From Oscillospiraceae bacterium (GTDB taxonomy: Bacteria; Bacillota; Clostridia; Oscillospirales; CAG-272), in the NCBI GenBank assembly GCA_003343845.1, contig QAKK01000007.1, forward strand, positions 1-18,450: a DNA stretch of 18,450 nucleotides, written 5' to 3'. Numbering within the stretch: the stretch's first letter is position 1; each line of letters starts with the position of its first letter. The position numbers and the translations under genes are program-made. The notes below the pieces were generated by a model. That model was not told the origin of the DNA. It saw only the letters and a list, made by a program, of their open reading frames with translations, and searched no databases. Below are positions 14,705 to 18,450 of this stretch, in pieces.

Positions 14705-15649
14705 TTATATTTTCTCCGCCACACGCAGCTTTGCACTGCGGGAGCGCGGATTCACTTCCAGTTCATCTTCGCCCGCCGTCACGGGCTTCTTGGTGATGAC
14801 GCGCACCACCGGTTTTTTGCCGCAGACGCACACGGGAAATTCCCGCGGGCAGGTGCAGCCGCTGGACAATGCGGCAAATTTCTGTTTGACCAGCCTGTCC
14901 TCTAGCGAGTGAAAGGTGATCACGGCGATCCGTCCCCCTGGATTCAGTGCATGCACCGCTGCATCCAGCGCAGGCGGGATCGAGGATAGCTCGGAGTTGA
15001 CCTCAATGCGGATCGCTTGAAAGGTGCGCTTCGCCGGGTGATGCCCGCCCTCGCGCGCCGTCTTCGGCATGGAGGCTTTGACCAGCTCGGCAAGCTCCAG
15101 CGTCGTTTCGATCGGGCGCTCGCTTCTTTTTTTGACAATGTTCGCCGCGATATTGCGCGCAAACTTCTCCTCGCCGAAATCATAGAGGATCCGGCGAAGC
15201 TCTTCTTCGGAATAGGTGTTGACAACGTCGTAGGCGCGGAGCGGCTGTTCTCTGTCCATGCGCATATCAAGCGGTGCATCCTGCATATAGGAGAATCCGC
15301 GCTCGGCGGTGTCCAACTGATAAGAGGAAACGCCGAGGTCAGCAAGCACACCGTCCACCCCGGGGATACCGAGGTCGGCAAGCACGCTTTGCAGCATGGC
15401 ATAATTGCTGTGCACAAAGGTCACGCGGTCGGCAAAATCGGCAAGGCGCTTACCTGCCGCGCGGAGTGCGTCCTCGTCGCGGTCGATGGCAATCAGTCTG
15501 CCGCCGTCTGTCAGACGCTTGGCAATTTCAAGCGAATGTCCGCCGCCGCCCGTGGTGCAGTCCACATAAATGCCGTTCGGTTTGATCTGCAGCGCCTCGA
15601 TACACTCGCGGAGGAGGACCGAAACATGCGAAAATCTGATTTCTTCCAT
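14705..15649 (-). CDS. rsmH: 16S rRNA (cytosine(1402)-N(4))-methyltransferase RsmH
   Basis: RsmH (MraW) methylates C1402 of 16S rRNA in the ribosomal P site, using S-adenosylmethionine. The 314-residue length is standard. Motifs are HVSVLLRECIEAL at the start, the SAM loop VDCTTGGGGHS (29-39), AIDRDEDAL (54-62), ADLGVSSYQLDTAERGFSY, APLDMRMD, and the C-terminal pair AIRIEVNSEL and ITFHSLEDRLVK. The ending NPRSRSAKLRVAEK is typical. Its GAGGAG ribosome site overlaps the mraZ stop codon, nine bases upstream of the ATG, so the two are tightly coupled. Confidence 0.98.
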   Translation of the reverse strand: MEEIRFSHVSVLLRECIEALQIKPNGIYVDCTTGGGGHSLEIAKRLTDGGRLIAIDRDEDALRAAGKRLADFADRVTFVHSNYAMLQSVLADLGIPGVDGVLADLGVSSYQLDTAERGFSYMQDAPLDMRMDREQPLRAYDVVNTYSEEELRRILYDFGEEKFARNIAANIVKKRSERPIETTLELAELVKASMPKTAREGGHHPAKRTFQAIRIEVNSELSSIPPALDAAVHALNPGGRIAVITFHSLEDRLVKQKFAALSSGCTCPREFPVCVCGKKPVVRVITKKPVTAGEDELEVNPRSRSAKLRVAEKI

Positions 15650-15658
15650 CTTCGCTCC

Positions 15659-16093
15659 TCAGAAGCCGAGTGCGCTGAAGGTTGCTTCAAGCGCGTCGTC
15701 GCTCAATTCATCCTCAAGCTTGTCCCAGTTGTCCTCGGACCAGATCTCGGCATGGTTGCCGACGCCGACGATCACGGCATTCTTTTTCAGTTCGGCAAGT
15801 TCGCACAGCTTGGCGGGGATAATGACTCTGCCCTGCGCGTCCGGCGTAGCATAAGTCGTCTTGGAGAACACCTTGCGCGCGATGCGCTTGGTATCCGCGG
15901 GCACGCCGTTGAGCAGTGCGTCGGTATACTGCATCCAGCCCTCCTCCGAGAACAAGAGCAGACATTTTTCATTGGTGCGGGAGATCGCGAAGTTCTCGCC
16001 GAGCAGTTCTCTGAATTTTGCGGGGATAAACAAGCGGTTCTTGGCATCCAGGGTATGACGATATTCGCCGACAAAGGTCTGCTTGGTTTCCAT
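15659..16093 (-). CDS. mraZ: Transcriptional regulator MraZ
   Basis: MraZ is a DNA-binding protein of the AbrB/SpoVT fold that controls the dcw promoter just upstream. The 144-residue product contains two copies of the fold: the first around RHTLDAKNRLFIPAKFREL (about 12-30), the second around PDAQGRVIIPAKLCEL (about 80-95). The DxKGR signature is DAKNR in copy one (Gly to Asn) and intact as DAQGR in copy two. The start at 16093 is preferred over an in-frame ATG at 16114 because GGGGG lies eight bases before it and the resulting N-terminus fits the family. It is the first gene of the cluster. Confidence 0.95.
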   Translation of the reverse strand: METKQTFVGEYRHTLDAKNRLFIPAKFRELLGENFAISRTNEKCLLLFSEEGWMQYTDALLNGVPADTKRIARKVFSKTTYATPDAQGRVIIPAKLCELAELKKNAVIVGVGNHAEIWSEDNWDKLEDELSDDALEATFSALGF

Positions 16094-16132
16094 ATCGTTT
16101 TCCCCCTTTTTCATGCACTTTGATGTGAAAAG

Positions 16133-16150
16133 TCACCACTTTCCCCCACC
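16133..16150 (-). promoter_or_regulatory. Putative MraZ-binding boxes
   Basis: Two GTGG boxes, GTGGGGG (starting at 16149) and GTGGTGA (starting at 16139), are spaced exactly ten bases apart between the mraZ promoter and its start codon. MraZ in other bacteria binds short G-rich (T)GGG repeats with a ten-base period upstream of mraZ. A third box in register is not evident; AGTGCA near 16119 is a poor match. Confidence 0.5.
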
Positions 16151-16159
16151 ATCGTTCTT

Positions 16160-16188
16160 ATTATATCGAATCGTCCTGCAAATTGCAA
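16160..16188 (-). promoter_or_regulatory. Sigma-A promoter of the dcw cluster
   Basis: On the minus strand TTGCAA (16188-16183), a 17-base spacer and TATAAT (16165-16160) precede mraZ. The -10 is perfect. The predicted start near 16153 lies just before the GTGG boxes, giving a leader of about 60 bases. The -35 overlaps the palindrome TGCAA-A-TTGCA (16177-16187). No terminator is seen between mraZ and divIB, so this promoter may drive the ten genes from mraZ to divIB. Confidence 0.8.
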
Positions 16189-16219
16189 GGGGTTTTGAAG
16201 AATTTGTATATTTTTTTGC

Positions 16220-16248
16220 AAAGAAAAAGGCACGGCGCACGCCGTGCC
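16220..16248 (-). terminator. Second terminator downstream of the acyltransferase gene
   Basis: A perfect 8-bp stem (16229-16236 with 16241-16248, 4-base loop) is followed on the minus strand by TTTTTCTTT. It lies directly upstream of the mraZ promoter and shields the dcw cluster from read-through. The 55 or so bases between 16262 and 16320 hold nothing I recognise. Confidence 0.85.
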
Positions 16249-16324
16249 GCCCGCAGCCGCGGGTTCAAGGGTTCGCTTTATGGGATCTGCCTGCACAAAG
16301 AGTGTATTTTCGTCTCAAAAGCAG

Positions 16325-16353
16325 AAAATTCCCGCCGCAAAATGCGGCGGGAA
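16325..16353 (-). terminator. First terminator downstream of the acyltransferase gene
   Basis: A perfect 10-bp stem (16329-16338 with 16344-16353, 5-base loop) ends in the minus-strand tract AATTTTCTGC. It starts 27 bases after the acyltransferase stop codon. Confidence 0.75.
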
Positions 16354-16380
16354 CAAATATTTTATGGGATGCTCCTCCAC

Positions 16381-17442
16381 TTATGCAATTTTCAGCCATT
16401 TGTCATACAGGGCGCAAAGACCGCGTGCGGCAGGGCGCAGCACGAGCCGCAGCAGCCATGCACTGCAAAAAGAGGCTGCAAACACGAGCAGCACCGTGAC
16501 CGCGAGCGAAAGGGACAGCTTGCTATACAGCAGCTGATCCCACAGGTAAGACAAGAGATACATCTCAAAGGTGCAGCGCGACACGGCTGCCGCCGCGCGC
16601 CGCACAGCTTTTGTGCGCACCGGCAGATCATACAGCGCGAGAAAAACCGCAGTTGCCGTGCCAAGTACCGTGAGGGTGGAAAAGCCGTTCATCATATACC
16701 AGGCGTATTCGCCGCGCACCGCCGTAAAACCGATGCAAAGTGCGGTTGGCAGCGCGACGCTGAGCGGCACGGAGAGCAGCCGCTGCCATGTGCGCAGCCT
16801 CGGACGGTACTCCCCGATATAGCTGCCGGCAAAGTAGAACGTGATCGGGTACAGACTCTCAAAAAAGTCCGGCAAAATACGCAGATTGAGGCTGCCCCCG
16901 CCGTAATAGGGCGCGAAGCTGACCAGCGTCTCGGGCATCAAAGTCAGAAAAACGAGCGAAGCAAGCAGCATGCGCTTCCCCGCCCGCGTCGGAATATGCG
17001 CATAGGCAAGGTTCAAAAACGGGATCAGCAGAAACAGCCCGATATACATCTCGAAATACCAAGCGTAGCCGTCGGCTGAAAAATCGAGAATCTTATAGAG
17101 CGCGGTCCACACGGACGGCATCGGGGCGCCGCCGACATAGGCACGATAAGTCTGCGCCGCCATGCAGAGTGCCGCAATCGCAAAATAGGAGAGATACAGC
17201 GGCAAAATCCCGCGATAGTAGGCTTTGGTCGGACGTTTTCCAGCCTGCAGATACCCGCTGAGCATCAGAAACAGCGGCACGGCACTGAGCGCGAGATAGC
17301 GCACGAAGACCTTGACGCACCACACAGGCGACAGCATTGCCGCGTCAAGTGCACCGCGCATGGTGATGCCGTGCAGCGCAATGACAAAAAAAATTGCCGC
17401 CGCACGCACAAGATCAAGCCCCGGCTGTCTTTCCTTTCCCAT
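16381..17442 (-). CDS. Acyltransferase 3 family membrane protein
   Basis: This 353-residue polytopic membrane protein belongs to the acyltransferase 3 family, which transfers acyl groups (often acetyl) onto surface sugars, lipids or antibiotics. The N-terminal signature is clear: LDLVRAAAIFFVIALHG, with Arg13 and His24 in the expected positions, then FLMLSGYL near 59-66. GYAWYFEMYIGLFLLIPFL lies in the middle, and about ten membrane helices are evident. There is no extra extracytoplasmic SGNH domain, so it is the short form. The ATG at 17442 has GGGGAGG seven bases upstream. It forms a single-gene transcript with its own promoter and two downstream terminators. The acceptor substrate cannot be inferred; its neighbours suggest only a cell-envelope role. 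Confidence 0.9.
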   Translation of the reverse strand: MGKERQPGLDLVRAAAIFFVIALHGITMRGALDAAMLSPVWCVKVFVRYLALSAVPLFLMLSGYLQAGKRPTKAYYRGILPLYLSYFAIAALCMAAQTYRAYVGGAPMPSVWTALYKILDFSADGYAWYFEMYIGLFLLIPFLNLAYAHIPTRAGKRMLLASLVFLTLMPETLVSFAPYYGGGSLNLRILPDFFESLYPITFYFAGSYIGEYRPRLRTWQRLLSVPLSVALPTALCIGFTAVRGEYAWYMMNGFSTLTVLGTATAVFLALYDLPVRTKAVRRAAAAVSRCTFEMYLLSYLWDQLLYSKLSLSLAVTVLLVFAASFCSAWLLRLVLRPAARGLCALYDKWLKIA

Positions 17443-17471
17443 GGTCGCACCTCCCCGCAGAATCTGCTATG

Positions 17472-17500
17472 ATTCTATCACAGATTTGTGCGCGTGTAAA
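17472..17500 (-). promoter_or_regulatory. Sigma-A promoter of the acyltransferase gene
   Basis: On the minus strand TTTACA (17500-17495), a 17-base spacer and TAGAAT (17477-17472) match the consensus at 5 of 6 positions in each box. The predicted start near 17465 leaves a leader of about 22 bases that includes the GGGGAGG ribosome site. Confidence 0.75.
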
Positions 17501-17507
17501 CCACCTT

Positions 17508-17539
17508 GTAAAAGAAAAGGGACTGCAAGCAGTCCCTTT
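17508..17539 (-). terminator. Terminator of the surface protein gene
   Basis: A palindrome (17516-17526 with 17529-17539, very small apical loop) is followed on the minus strand by TTTTCTTTT. It lies 16 bases after the surface protein stop codon and just upstream of the acyltransferase promoter. Confidence 0.88.
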
Positions 17540-17554
17540 CAAGTGCTATGTAGT

Positions 17555-18450
17555 TCAGTTCTTTTTCTTCTTGGTGATGACAATGACCACAACGGCGATT
17601 ACAACGATGACCGCTGCAACGATGCCGATGATGGCGCCGGTGCTGAGTCCGCCCTCGGTTGCAGGTGCAGCCGCAGTGGTAACACCGGTATCAGCAGCCT
17701 TTTCGGTGTTCGTGGTTTTCGCAGGCTCCGTCGTCTTTGCAGGTGCCGTGGTCTTCGCAGGTGCCGTCGTCTTCGCAGGCTCCGTGGTCTTCGCAGGTGC
17801 CGTCGTCTTCGCAGGCTCCGTCGTCTTTGCGGGTTCCGTCGTCTTTGCAGACTCCGTCGTCTTCGCAGGCGCCGTGGTCTTTGCGGGCTCCGTGGTCTTT
17901 GCGGGTTCCGTCGTCTTTGCGGGTTCCGTCGTCTTTGCGGGTTCCGTCGTCTTTGCGGGATCCTGCGCTGCCGAGGTGGCCTCCGTTGTCGCATCTGCCT
18001 GCTCACTCATGATGGTTGCGCCGTTGTTGATGATCGTGCCTTCACCGGTAACGTTCTCGAAGATACCGCCGTTCAGGATAGCGGTCGAGCCCTTCTCAAC
18101 CGAGATTGACATGTAGCAGGGATTCGCTGCATTGGGGTTGCTCAGGCACTCGACCTTATCGCCGATGACCAGCGTGGAGTTGTTGGTGATGGCAATCGTG
18201 TTCGTCACGGCATGCTCCTCGAACAGGATGATGTCATCAAAGATGGTGTCCTGCTGAAGCGTCAGCGTTGCGCCGAATGCCATCTTAAACGCACAGGCGG
18301 GATTCTCCGGCGGGAGGGCGATCTTGTAATTTGTCTTGCCGTCGCTTGAGGTGATCTTCAGCGTCGAACCGAGTTCGGGCATCACATAGTCGCCGCCGAT
18401 GTATGCCTTGCCGCAGACGATCAGGGTACCGCCGTTTGCAAGGACGCCGA
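17555..18450 (-). CDS. Surface protein, C-terminal part (5' end outside window)
   Basis: The reading frame stays open to the right edge, so only the last 298 residues or so are seen; the GTG and ATG near 18380-18385 are probably internal. The visible N-terminal half (18450 to about 17985) is rich in short Gly/Asn/Thr repeats such as ANGGTLIVCGKAYIGG, NNSTLVIGDKVEC and GSTAILNGGIFENV, resembling a right-handed beta-helix or solenoid. Next comes a stalk of 14 six-residue units (mostly EPAKTT or APAKTT), then TEGGLSTG, one membrane helix (AIIGIVAAVIVVIAVVVIVI) and a KKKKN tail. This fits an extracellular protein anchored by its C-terminus; there is no LPxTG motif. The function is unknown, possibly adhesion or wall binding. 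Confidence 0.85.
   Translation of the reverse strand, partial: GVLANGGTLIVCGKAYIGGDYVMPELGSTLKITSSDGKTNYKIALPPENPACAFKMAFGATLTLQQDTIFDDIILFEEHAVTNTIAITNNSTLVIGDKVECLSNPNAANPCYMSISVEKGSTAILNGGIFENVTGEGTIINNGATIMSEQADATTEATSAAQDPAKTTEPAKTTEPAKTTEPAKTTEPAKTTAPAKTTESAKTTEPAKTTEPAKTTAPAKTTEPAKTTAPAKTTAPAKTTEPAKTTNTEKAADTGVTTAAAPATEGGLSTGAIIGIVAAVIVVIAVVVIVITKKKKN
17712..17963 (-). repeat. Tandem repeat, 14 x 18 bp, in the surface protein stalk
   Basis: Fourteen in-frame 18-bp units encode (E/A/D)PAKTT, with one unit reading ESAKTT. Units differ mainly at the first codon (Glu or Ala) and at synonymous third positions. Three consecutive units at the left of the coding order (17892-17945) share the same GCGGGTTCC-type codons, as expected from recent unit duplication. 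The Thr/Pro/Lys composition suggests an extended, possibly glycosylated stalk across the wall. Confidence 0.95.

Noticed and set aside
16250..16325. tRNA or small RNA between the two terminators (GGTTCAA seen)
   Set aside because: The GGTTCAA is not within a T-arm and no cloverleaf or acceptor stem can be drawn.
17555..17650. LPxTG sortase signal in the surface protein
   Set aside because: The sequence before the membrane helix is TEGGLSTG; no LPxTG-like motif is present.
17712..17963. CRISPR array
   Set aside because: The 18-bp units are contiguous and in frame, with no unique spacers.
17394..18116. Plus-strand frames with VVFAGS-type repeats
   Set aside because: They are the reverse strand of the EPAKTT repeat; the minus frame has the membrane anchor, stop and terminator.

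Overview
This window is the core chromosome of a spore-forming, GC-rich Clostridia-type Firmicute (Bacillota), most like the Oscillospiraceae/Ruminococcaceae. Evidence: a complete dcw (division and cell wall) cluster in Gram-positive order, a MurE with the meso-diaminopimelate motif, a two-PASTA class B penicillin-binding protein, dipicolinate synthase genes, and an alpha/beta-type small acid-soluble spore protein. The species cannot be named from the sequence alone. Every convincing gene lies on the minus strand, so transcription runs from the right edge to the left.

Layout in transcription order. At the right edge is the 3' part of a surface protein gene (beta-solenoid-like region, 14 x 6-residue Thr/Pro/Lys stalk, C-terminal membrane anchor), ending in a strong terminator. 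A membrane acyltransferase-3 gene follows with its own sigma-A promoter and two tandem terminators. Next is the dcw cluster. A near-consensus promoter with MraZ-type GTGG boxes precedes mraZ, rsmH, an ftsL-like gene, a spoVD/pbpB-type transpeptidase gene, murE, a divergent murF, mraY, ftsW, murG and divIB. ftsZ follows and has its own promoter. A lipoprotein of unknown function comes after ftsZ and is closed by a terminator. The sporulation block is dpaA-dpaB (ATGA overlap) followed by a SASP gene with a good sigma-G-type promoter and a terminator. At the extreme left is an ideal sigma-A promoter (TTGACA-17-TATACT) with a leader containing TTGAAAATTGAAC, which looks like an rRNA operon whose 16S gene would lie just outside the window.

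Functionally, MurE and MurF build the UDP-MurNAc-pentapeptide. MraY and MurG make lipid I and lipid II. FtsW with the PBP polymerise and crosslink septal (and probably spore) peptidoglycan, organised by FtsZ, DivIB and the FtsL-like protein. DpaAB makes the dipicolinate of the spore core, and the SASP coats spore DNA. murD, murC, murB and ftsA are not in the cluster.

I found no convincing new multi-gene system. The items most worth a second look are the divergent MurF with several altered signature motifs, a 29-bp imperfect repeat flanking murG, the unusual FtsZ C-terminus, the shared -35 palindrome of the mraZ and ftsZ promoters, and the rRNA-type promoter abutting the spore genes.
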